Shown one piece after another: positions 1-4,723 of a stretch of DNA of 5,439 nt. Source of the stretch: Thermococcaceae archaeon (GTDB taxonomy: Archaea > Methanobacteriota_B > Thermococci > Thermococcales > Thermococcaceae); contig JAMOPD010000405.1 of assembly GCA_027064745.1 (NCBI GenBank), positions 1-5,439 of the forward strand. The letters are read 5' to 3'. The stretch's first letter is position 1. Each line of letters starts with the position of its first letter. Below the pieces are notes generated by a model. The model had not been told where the DNA came from, did no database searches, and worked only from the letters and a program-made list of their open reading frames with translations. Position numbers and translations under genes: made by a program.

Positions 1-764
1 GAGAGCTTGAGAACCTTGAAATCACCCTCGATCTTCGGGAGAACCTCGCGCACGTAGTTGTAGGGCGCGCCCTCGACGATTATCCCAATTCTGCCCTCTC
101 CTTCAATCCAGTTAAAGGGTATCGAGTTAAACTCCTCCTCTATCTTTGCCAGGGTCTCGTTGAGCCATTTGTGCCTCTTCCTGTTGCCCTCCATGCTCGC
201 CCTGACGTACCTCTCAATGTCCTTCTTAAACTTCGGCTCGCGTTCAAGCTCAACAAACTCGCCGACCTCCACATCGGCGGTCGTGTGGTTTACCCTCGTG
301 GTCGTCCTGAAGATTACCGGGACTTTATAGCGCTCGCTCAGTTCGTATGCGTACTTTATGAGGTTGTGGGCCTCCTGAGGATCGGCGGGCTCAAGGACGG
401 GCAGGAGCGAGATTTTGCCGTAATATCTGTCATCCTGCTCCGTTTGAGACGTGTGCGGTCCGGGGTCGTCAGCCACGAGGATTACGAGACCTCCTTCAAC
501 GCCAGAATAAGCTAAGCTCATCAGCGGATCCGCTGCCACGTTCAGGCCGACACACTTCATCGTGACGAGCGTTCTTAGGCCGGTGTACGCAACTCCCGCG
601 GCTTCCTCAAGGGCAACCTTCTCGTTGGGCGCCCACTCGGCGAAGACCTCCGGTTTAAGCCTCGCTATCGTCTCGATGACCTCGGTCGAGGGCGTTCCGG
701 GATAGCCTGTGGTGAAAACAACACCGCTCTCCAGGGCACCGTAGGCTATCGCCTCGTTGCCCAT
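1..764 (-). CDS. iorA: Indolepyruvate:ferredoxin oxidoreductase alpha subunit (IorA family), 3'-partial
   Basis: Reading the minus strand from ATG 764-762 gives 254 codons running off the window edge without a stop. IorA enzymes oxidatively decarboxylate aryl-pyruvates from aromatic amino acid breakdown to acyl-CoA, reducing ferredoxin in the cytoplasm with a small beta subunit (IorB). Visible family marks are GNEAIAYGALESG at residues 2-14, GYPGTPSTE at 20-28, a conserved NEK at 47-49, GLNVAADP at 73-80 and an ADDPGPHTSQTEQDD segment near 98-112. They place it in the pyruvate:ferredoxin oxidoreductase-like N-terminal domain. Full IorA proteins are about 600-650 aa, so the thiamine-diphosphate domain and the C-terminal ferredoxin-type cysteines lie outside the window. 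The family homology seems to begin four or five residues before this ATG (KKLL then MGNEA), so the native start may be lost or further upstream. The gene is much richer in GC than its neighbours. The family call is firm; exact substrate and start are not. Confidence 0.85.
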   Translation of the reverse strand, partial: MGNEAIAYGALESGVVFTTGYPGTPSTEVIETIARLKPEVFAEWAPNEKVALEEAAGVAYTGLRTLVTMKCVGLNVAADPLMSLAYSGVEGGLVILVADDPGPHTSQTEQDDRYYGKISLLPVLEPADPQEAHNLIKYAYELSERYKVPVIFRTTTRVNHTTADVEVGEFVELEREPKFKKDIERYVRASMEGNRKRHKWLNETLAKIEEEFNSIPFNWIEGEGRIGIIVEGAPYNYVREVLPKIEGDFKVLKL

Positions 765-947
765 GAGAAGCTTTTTTTGCCGATTTTTAGTTTTTATAAC
801 AGTAGTATCAGCGTAAACCTTAACACTTTCCAATATTATCACCGAGAAGTATTTGTTAGAGGTGTTAAAAAGTCCTATTCCAGAAGATACACTATAAAAT
901 CGAAAAATTTTCTGCATTTCAAGGAATCAATTTTAAAAGAATCAAGA
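765..947. other. AT-rich stretch without a convincing gene
   Basis: This 183-bp interval between two minus-strand genes is about 25-35% G+C in the 60-base rows I counted by hand. It holds no recognisable RNA gene, repeat or conserved protein. Two open frames cross it: a plus-strand one (777-1007) with no family resemblance that runs over the 3' end of a better gene, and a minus-strand one continuous with the iorA frame back to an ATG at 917-915. I consider neither proven. The left edge coincides with a sharp change in base composition. Confidence 0.6.
791..800 (-). promoter_or_regulatory. Possible TATA box for the iorA-type gene
   Basis: On the minus strand this reads GTTATAAAAA, centred about 32 bp before the ATG at 764. 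That is the usual TATA-to-start distance for archaeal genes with a very short or absent leader. No GGTG-type ribosome binding site precedes the ATG, so a nearly leaderless transcript would be needed. AT-rich DNA makes such matches common, so support is weak. Confidence 0.3.
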
Positions 948-1202
948 TCATCTTTTCTTTCCATATTTCGGGTCATAAAAGTACTTTCCCTGAGCCTCTG
1001 CATATGAATCCATAACCCGCCTATTGACAATTAGGGCATAGACTAAAACAGCTATCAATATAGCCCCTCCAACGTATCCCATAGTCTTCACTGAGAGTAT
1101 AAAACCCACTATAGGAATCCCCACAACTATTATTGCCACTCCAACAAAAATAGCTAATAGAATTTTATACCCATACCTCTCCATAAACATATCAAAATCC
1201 AT
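948..1202 (-). CDS. Small two-helix membrane protein, unknown function
   Basis: This gene encodes an 84-aa protein I cannot assign to a named family. Two hydrophobic helices are clear: about residues 13-37 (ILLAIFVGVAIIVVGIPIVG...) and 43-61 (YVGGAILIAVLVYALIV). A short acidic N-terminus precedes them and a 20-residue, lysine-rich, probably cytoplasmic tail ending in KYGKKR follows. I chose ATG 1202-1200 because GGTGAGG ends six bases before it (1206-1212). A GTG nine bases upstream (1211-1209) lies inside that ribosome binding site and is less likely. It diverges from the 95-aa gene at 1275 across a 72-bp AT-rich promoter region. It ends 183 bp before the iorA-type gene on the same strand, and the composition break between them argues against an old operon. 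It may be a lineage-specific Thermococcales membrane protein. Confidence 0.7.
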   Translation of the reverse strand: MDFDMFMERYGYKILLAIFVGVAIIVVGIPIVGFILSVKTMGYVGGAILIAVLVYALIVNRRVMDSYAEAQGKYFYDPKYGKKR

Positions 1203-1233
1203 ACTCCTCACCTATAGTTGTTTCACCCTTAAT

Positions 1234-1242
1234 CTTTAAATA
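1234..1242. promoter_or_regulatory. TATA core possibly shared by divergent promoters
   Basis: The sequence CTTTAAATA (plus strand) reads TATTTAAAG on the minus strand. It lies about 36 bp from the ATG at 1202 (minus) and about 37 bp from the ATG at 1275 (plus), which is near the expected distance for both genes. A second AT-rich core, ATATTTAAACC at 1250-1260, could serve the minus gene with a longer leader. A near-symmetrical TATA core could be used in both directions, with the flanking BRE setting the preference. Confidence 0.45.
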
Positions 1243-1274
1243 GCTTATCATATTTAAACCATTGGTGCATAAAA

Positions 1275-1562
1275 ATGCTGATTAGGGAACTCATTGATAT
1301 TGTGGATGATGCCATAGCAAATGTCAAAGTTGCCATTGTATCCAGCCAACAGAGAGTTTTTGAAAGTCCTCATACAAGCTGGGAATTTACTCAGCGCTCT
1401 CTGGAGCTTGAGAATGAACTGGATAGATTGAAAAAAATTAAAGAGTATCTTCTCAAATTCGAGCCTGAAGAAATCGCCGAAAAAATCTTCTCAGAGGAAG
1501 AGCTTAGGGAGCTTTTGAGGTATCTAGAGAGTATGAAGGAGATGAGGGCCCATGAATTTTAA
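1275..1562 (+). CDS. 95-aa predominantly helical protein, unknown function
   Basis: This gene encodes a soluble, charged protein without a signal peptide or membrane segment. The N-terminal half (about residues 1-30) looks like an amphipathic helix. After a loop near FESPHTSW (29-36), residues 39-90 are rich in Glu, Lys and Leu and probably form a helical hairpin or short coiled coil. I recognise no catalytic motif. The start is supported by GGTG at 1264-1267, seven bases before the ATG, and by a TATA core about 37 bp upstream. The last 11 bases (1552-1562) overlap the ATG of the truncated mazG copy in another frame, so the two were probably translated together. Its function could be linked to nucleotide clean-up by operon position, but that is only inference. 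Confidence 0.65.
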   Translation: MLIRELIDIVDDAIANVKVAIVSSQQRVFESPHTSWEFTQRSLELENELDRLKKIKEYLLKFEPEEIAEKIFSEEELRELLRYLESMKEMRAHEF

Positions 1563-1638
1563 AGATCTCTCAGAGAAAGTTGTTGGATGCCGGGAAGAGA
1601 GAAGAGATAAGGATAATACACACCGAAGAAGGAGCTGA
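1552..1638 (+). pseudogene. Truncated first copy of a mazG N-terminus
   Basis: From ATG 1552 a 28-codon frame opens with MNFKDLSEKVVGCREER and then leaves the family, ending at TGA 1636-1638. The first 17 codons match the start of the longer mazG remnant at 1645 at 43 of 51 bases. It contains none of the MazG metal-binding helices, so it cannot act as a pyrophosphohydrolase. The ATG overlaps the end of the 95-aa gene, and the purine-rich GGAGATGAGGG just upstream may act as a ribosome binding site. It is most simply a leftover from a tandem duplication that lost its remainder. A short leader peptide is possible but has no other support. Confidence 0.6.
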
Positions 1639-1695
1639 TGACTTATGAATTTTAAGGAGCTTTCGGAGAGGGCTGTTGGATGCCGGGAAGAGAGG
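1552..1695 (+). repeat. Imperfect direct repeat of a mazG start (51 bp, twice)
   Basis: Bases 1552-1602 and 1645-1695 align without gaps at 43 of 51 positions, 93 bp apart. Of the seven codons that differ, four are silent (K, L, S, R) and two of the rest are conservative (D/E, K/R), which suggests the copies diverged while both were coding. Each ATG overlaps the end of another open frame. The shared GGATGCCGGGAAGAG block (1585-1599 and 1678-1692) is identical and carries a cysteine codon where relatives I recall have tryptophan. Confidence 0.75.
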
Positions 1696-1924
1696 CGGTG
1701 GGAGAAGTAGCACACTCCCAAAGATCTTGCAATTTCCCTTGCCGTGGAACTTGGAGAAGTGCTGGAGCACTTTCAGTGTAAAACGGATGAAGAAATAAGA
1801 AAGGCTGAGAAGGAGCCCATAGCAGATGAGATAGCTGATGTGGTGATATACTTCACTCTACTTGCTCACGAACTTGATGGGGCTGTGGAAAGGAAGCTCA
1901 GAAAAGGACGAGGGGAAGTATCCC
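1645..1924 (+). pseudogene. mazG: MazG-like nucleotide pyrophosphohydrolase pseudogene
   Basis: Intact MazG-type proteins hydrolyse (d)NTPs to the monophosphate and pyrophosphate and clean the nucleotide pool. In frame from ATG 1645 the sequence reads MNFKELSERAVGCREERRW, then EK, then TAG (1708-1710) where relatives usually have Tyr. It resumes at HTPKDLAISLAVELGE. The metal-binding ExxE (E35-L-G-E38) and ExxD (E62-I-A-D65) motifs are present, 23 residues apart, counting through the stop. About four residues seem deleted after HEL (near codon 78). An extra base near 1900 shifts the frame, after which EKDEGKYP, the usual end of the conserved region, reads in a different frame and runs straight into the next gene's ATG. 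Cysteines at positions 13 and 45 replace expected tryptophans. With a stop plus a frameshift it is very probably dead. A restart at GTG 1744 would lack half of the first helix. The expected Tyr and Trp residues are from memory of the family. Confidence 0.8.
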
Positions 1925-2331
1925 ATGAGCACTGTTCTGGTCGAGGAAATAGCAAAAGAGCTGGGCGGTGAGATAGTAGATATTGGGAAGGAGGTTAGGA
2001 GCGTTTCACAGGTTGTAAAGCTTCTTGGCGTGAAGCCATCTCAAGTCATCAAATCTCTGCTCTTTATTGCTGAAGGAAGGCCTATTTTAGTAATTGTTGA
2101 CGGAGAATCAAGGGCAAGCCTAAAAAAGCTCTTTAAGAACGTGAGGATGGCAAAGCCAAGTTAGGTCAGGATACAGGTGGAGTTGGAATACCTGTGAAGA
2201 CCAGTTGTGGATGAACGGGTTTTGCAAAAAGAAGTTGTAATAGGATGTGGCAAAATAGACCGTCTCATAAAAATAAAGCCCAAAAAATAGTAGAATTTCA
2301 GAAAGCTGATGTTTTAGATATTGCTGAATAA
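1925..2331 (+). pseudogene. YbaK/ProX-type aminoacyl-tRNA deacylase pseudogene
   Basis: The YbaK/EbsC (ProX) family removes wrongly attached amino acids from tRNAs in trans. From ATG 1925 the first 79 codons look normal: EEIAKELGGEIVDIG, then a KPSQVIKSLLF segment carrying the conserved lysine (K42), then ILVIVDGESRASLKKL and VRMAKP. TAG at 2162-2164 then stops the frame. Remnants continue in changing frames: DTGGVGIPV (from 2170, +2), RPVVDERVLQKEVVIGCGKI and DRLIKIKP (from 2198, original frame), a double TAG at 2288-2293, and VEFQKADVLDIAE (2290-2328, +2) ending at TAA 2329-2331. Together these cover the whole family length of roughly 150 aa. The C-terminal half of the fold is lost, so a functional product is unlikely. 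The start abuts the mazG remnant, consistent with a former operon. The last 18 bp overlap the 3' end of the HIT gene on the other strand. Confidence 0.82.
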
Positions 2332-2766
2332 TGCTTTCAATATTTTAATTTCATTCTCATTCATCCTATTCTTTATCCAGCGCTCTTTAAGGTTCAAGTT
2401 TTCATCCTCTAAATCAAGAACAGCCTTTCTGACGCCTCCTCTTGGATGAGCACAGTCCCCTTCCCAGCGTGGAATAATGTGTATATGAAGATGAGGAACC
2501 GTCTGTCCGGCGGCTTTTCCTAGATTTATTCCAATGTTAAAACCGTCAGGATTCAGAGCCTCTCTGAGCTTTTTCATAGCAATTTCAATACCCTCAAGAA
2601 GGGCTATTTTTTCATCTTCTTCCAGCTTTTCCCACTTTTCTACATGCCTCCTAGGAACCACTAGGAGATGACCCCGATTTGCTGGATATGAGTCAATTAG
2701 AATCCTGATTAGAGAGTTCTCGTAGAGTAAAACATCTTCATTTGGCTTGCAAAATGGACACTTCAT
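2314..2766 (-). CDS. HIT-family nucleotide hydrolase/transferase
   Basis: This gene encodes a 150-aa cytoplasmic protein of the histidine triad superfamily, whose members hydrolyse or transfer nucleotidyl groups (for example on Ap4A-like dinucleotides or adenylated amines). The triad HLHIHII is at residues 92-98, with His94 the likely nucleophile. An N-terminal CPFC (3-6), with His41 and His92, fits the structural zinc site found in many prokaryotic HIT proteins. NRGHLLVVPRRH (30-41) and GFNIGINLGKAAGQTVPH (75-92) are typical core segments. The extended C-terminus (about 103-150) is charged. The start at ATG 2766-2764 is preferred over an in-frame TTG four codons upstream because GGTG sits six bases before it. 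The gene points into the decayed region and is divergent from the small membrane gene at 2821. The precise substrate cannot be told from sequence. Confidence 0.9.
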   Translation of the reverse strand: MKCPFCKPNEDVLLYENSLIRILIDSYPANRGHLLVVPRRHVEKWEKLEEDEKIALLEGIEIAMKKLREALNPDGFNIGINLGKAAGQTVPHLHIHIIPRWEGDCAHPRGGVRKAVLDLEDENLNLKERWIKNRMNENEIKILKALFSNI

Positions 2767-2781
2767 GTGAAGCACCAAAAT

Positions 2782-2805
2782 CTTAAATGCCTTTTTAGAT
2801 AAAAA
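2782..2805. promoter_or_regulatory. Overlapping divergent promoters (HIT gene and small membrane gene)
   Basis: The 54-bp gap between the two start codons contains two TATA-like cores. TTTTTATCTA on the minus strand (2805-2796) is about 35 bp before the HIT ATG. CTTAAATG on the plus strand (2782-2789) is about 35 bp before the ATG at 2821. The two cores are so close that the two transcription complexes probably compete or are co-regulated. No palindromic operator is evident. Confidence 0.45.
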
Positions 2806-2820
2806 TCTGCTGGTGGTGCA

Positions 2821-3051
2821 ATGAATAGTGAAAAAAAGATAGAGATACTGAAGAAAGAATACATGAAATACATGAGGATTGGCTTGGTACTAATGCTCAT
2901 AGCTTTCCTGCTGATGATCTTTAAACCATTCTCTCCAATGGCATCTTATGTTATCGCTATTGTGGTATTTTTACTGGCATTTTTACCCCTTGAAATGGCT
3001 CGGAGAATTTCCCATAGGATGGCTCTCATTGCATTTAGAGAGAGACAGTGA
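2821..3051 (+). CDS. Small two-helix membrane protein, unknown function
   Basis: This gene encodes a 76-aa protein with a charged N-terminus (about residues 1-18, many Lys and Glu), a first membrane helix at about 20-35 (IGLVLMLIAFLLMIF), a short Pro-containing turn (KPFSPM), a second helix at about 41-57 (SYVIAIVVFLLAFLPL), and a basic tail ending FRERQ. The basic ends suggest both termini are cytoplasmic. GGTGG at 2812-2816 just before the ATG supports the start. It is preceded by a divergent promoter shared with the HIT gene and followed by 168 bp of non-coding DNA before the proteasome operon, so it is probably transcribed alone. I do not recognise the family. It is not clearly similar to the other two-helix protein in this window. 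Confidence 0.7.
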   Translation: MNSEKKIEILKKEYMKYMRIGLVLMLIAFLLMIFKPFSPMASYVIAIVVFLLAFLPLEMARRISHRMALIAFRERQ

Positions 3052-3161
3052 ACCACATGCTTGATAGTGAAGGAGTAGACAGCACACCTATAACATTCAT
3101 CAACAAGAACTCCAACCTTAAGGGGAGATAGAAAAACTTAATTAGTGTCTTGGACGGAGGG

Positions 3162-3170
3162 TATATAAAG
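3162..3170 (+). promoter_or_regulatory. Promoter of the proteasome/exosome operon (TATA box)
   Basis: TATATAAAG is the best TATA box in the window, preceded by the purine-rich GGAGGG in the BRE position. It predicts transcription start near 3190-3194 and a leader of about 26-30 nt carrying the ribosome binding site. A weaker AT-rich core (CTTAATTA, near 3138-3145) lies upstream. Confidence 0.7.
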
Positions 3171-3206
3171 GAAGTACAGAAATTAGGATTAATTACGATA
3201 ACCTAT

Positions 3207-3214
3207 GAGGTGAT
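3207..3214 (+). promoter_or_regulatory. Ribosome binding site of psmA
   Basis: GAGGTGAT ends five bases before the psmA ATG. It is a near-ideal complement to the archaeal 16S rRNA 3' end and fixes the start codon. Confidence 0.8.
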
Positions 3215-3219
3215 GTAAA

Positions 3220-4002
3220 ATGGCGTTTGTACCACCACAGGCGGGTTATGACAGGGCTATAACTGTCTTCAGCCCTGATGGCAGACTTTTCCAGGTGCAG
3301 TATGCAAGGGAGGCAGTTAAGAGAGGTGCAACTGCCGTCGGAGTTAAGTGCAAAGAAGGAGTTGTTCTGGCTGTAGAAAAGAGAGTAACAAGCCGTTTAA
3401 TTGAACCAGAAAGCTATGAAAAGATTTTCCAGATAGATGACCATATAGCTGCTGCATCAAGCGGTATAATAGCAGACGCAAGAGTTCTGGTTGATAGAGC
3501 CCGTTTAGAGGCTCAAATTTATCGTTTAACTTATGGCGAGCCGGTTCCTCTTACAGTTCTAGTAAAGAAGATATGTGATCTAAAACAGGCTCATACCCAG
3601 TATGGAGGAGTGAGGCCCTTCGGAGCCGCTCTTCTGATGGCAGGTGTAAATGATAAGCCCGAACTCTTTGAAACAGATCCAAGTGGAGCATACTTCGAAT
3701 GGAAAGCTGTAGCAATAGGCAGTGGAAGAAATACTGCGATGGCAATCTTTGAAGAAAAATACAGGGAGGATATGAACTTAGAGGATGCCATTAGACTTGC
3801 TATATTTGCACTTGCTAAAACAATGGAAAAGCCCTCCCCAGAAAACATTGAAGTGGCAGTAATAACCGTGAAAGACAAGAAATTCAAGAAAATAAGCAGT
3901 GAAGAAGTTGCTAGCTGTTTGGAGAAGGCTTTAGAGGAACTTGAAAAAGAAGAAGTTGAAGAGAAGGGTGAAGACTACAGCGAACTTGACAGCAACTACT
4001 GA
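3220..4002 (+). CDS. psmA: 20S proteasome alpha subunit
   Basis: This 260-aa protein forms the outer heptameric rings of the archaeal 20S proteasome and gates substrate entry for the PAN and related ATPases; it is not itself proteolytic. The N-terminal gate region is intact: Tyr10-Asp11, Pro19 and Tyr28 within the [16 protein letters not shown] block. The pocket that receives the HbYX tails of the ATPase matches the family: Lys68 in [10 protein letters not shown], and Gly82-Ile83 in [23 protein letters not shown] and AIGSGRNTA are further alpha-subunit signatures. Position 27 is Gln where many archaea have Glu, probably a lineage variant. The Glu/Lys-rich C-terminus ends in YSELDSNY. Length is normal for Thermococcales. 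It is first in an operon with SBDS and rrp4. The stop TGA (4000-4002) overlaps the SBDS ribosome binding site, suggesting coupled translation. The start is fixed by GAGGTGAT and a strong upstream TATA box. Confidence 0.98.
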   Translation: MAFVPPQAGYDRAITVFSPDGRLFQVQYAREAVKRGATAVGVKCKEGVVLAVEKRVTSRLIEPESYEKIFQIDDHIAAASSGIIADARVLVDRARLEAQIYRLTYGEPVPLTVLVKKICDLKQAHTQYGGVRPFGAALLMAGVNDKPELFETDPSGAYFEWKAVAIGSGRNTAMAIFEEKYREDMNLEDAIRLAIFALAKTMEKPSPENIEVAVITVKDKKFKKISSEEVASCLEKALEELEKEEVEEKGEDYSELDSNY

Positions 4003-4008
4003 GGTGAT
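4001..4008 (+). promoter_or_regulatory. SBDS ribosome binding site overlapping the psmA stop
   Basis: GAGGTGAT begins inside the psmA TGA stop and ends four bases before the ATG at 4013. This decides the SBDS start against an in-frame ATG at 3941 that would lie inside psmA, and suggests that ribosomes ending psmA reload directly. Confidence 0.75.
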
Positions 4009-4012
4009 TCCA

Positions 4013-4723
4013 ATGCCAATCAGCGTCGATAAGGCAGTGATAGCCCGATTAAAGACACATGGTGAGACGTTTGAGATACTTGTTGATCCATATCTCGCCA
4101 GAGACTACAAAGAAGGCAGAGAAGTTGAGATTGAGGAAATTCTTGCCACTCCTTATGTTTTTAAAGATGCTCACAAGGGAGATAAGGCAAGTGAGCATGA
4201 AATGGAGAAGATATTTGGCACAAGCGATCCCTATGAGGTTGCAAAGATAATACTGAAGAAGGGTGAAGTGCAACTCACACAACAACAGAGAAGAGAGATG
4301 CTTGAGGACAAGAAAAGGCAGATAGCGACGATAATCCACAGACATGCAGTCGACCCGCGAACAGGCTATCCACATCCAGTCGATAGAATCCTCCGTGCTA
4401 TGGAAGAGGCAGGCGTTCATGTTGATATATTTAAGGATGCTGAAGCCCAAGTTCCTCAAATAATCAAAAGCCTGAGAAGGCTACTTCCTTTGAAGATAGA
4501 AATGAAGATAATAGCGGTTAAGATACCGGGGGACTATGTTGGCAAGGCTTATGGAGAAGTCAGAAAATTTGGAAATATAAAACGAGAAGAATGGGCCAAT
4601 GATGGCTCGTGGATGTTTCTTATTGAAATTCCCGGTGGAGTTGAGGAAGAATTTTATGAAAAACTAAACGCCCTTACAAAGGGCTCTGCTTTAACTAAAC
4701 TTATAGAGAGGAAGGGACTATGA
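4013..4723 (+). CDS. SBDS-type ribosome maturation protein
   Basis: This 236-aa archaeal orthologue of the human Shwachman-Bodian-Diamond syndrome protein acts, in eukaryotes, with the EF-2-like GTPase EFL1 to release the anti-association factor eIF6 from the 60S subunit. Archaea keep SBDS and aIF6. Three domains are visible. The N-terminal FYSH domain (about 1-87) includes [16 protein letters not shown] and a [16 protein letters not shown] stretch. The central three-helix domain (about 88-160) includes [18 protein letters not shown] and [12 protein letters not shown]. The C-terminal ferredoxin-like domain (about 162-236) ends in [10 protein letters not shown] and ALTKGSA. Length matches the family. 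It sits 10 nt after psmA, and its TGA overlaps the rrp4 ATG in ATGA (4720-4723). The psmA-SBDS-exosome order is conserved across archaea and supports the assignment. Confidence 0.96.
   Translation: MPISVDKAVIARLKTHGETFEILVDPYLARDYKEGREVEIEEILATPYVFKDAHKGDKASEHEMEKIFGTSDPYEVAKIILKKGEVQLTQQQRREMLEDKKRQIATIIHRHAVDPRTGYPHPVDRILRAMEEAGVHVDIFKDAEAQVPQIIKSLRRLLPLKIEMKIIAVKIPGDYVGKAYGEVRKFGNIKREEWANDGSWMFLIEIPGGVEEEFYEKLNALTKGSALTKLIERKGL

Noticed and set aside
171..515. Plus-strand 114-codon open frame within the iorA region
   Set aside because: The opposite strand encodes clear IorA residues throughout; GC-rich coding DNA often gives long antisense frames.
777..1007. Plus-strand 76-codon open frame
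   Set aside because: It overlaps the 3' end of the better-supported membrane gene on the minus strand, lies in very AT-rich DNA, has no ribosome binding site and looks like no protein family.
3058..3132. 24-codon open frame between the small membrane gene and psmA
   Set aside because: It has no ribosome binding site, starts just after the preceding stop and resembles nothing I know. Both strands here look like ordinary spacer or an old, unrecognisable remnant.
3941..4012. 24-residue upstream extension of SBDS from an ATG inside psmA
   Set aside because: The extension is the psmA tail read in another frame, whereas GAGGTGAT sits correctly before the ATG at 4013 and MPISVDKAV fits archaeal SBDS starts.
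4321..4410. Short patch in SBDS with rarer codons (CGA, CGT, GTC) and higher GC
   Set aside because: The protein sequence is normal for SBDS here and the patch is under 100 bp, so local variation is a sufficient explanation.
4049..4459. Minus-strand 136-codon open frame within SBDS
   Set aside because: The opposite strand encodes conserved SBDS domains across the whole stretch and this frame has no recognisable motif or ribosome binding site.
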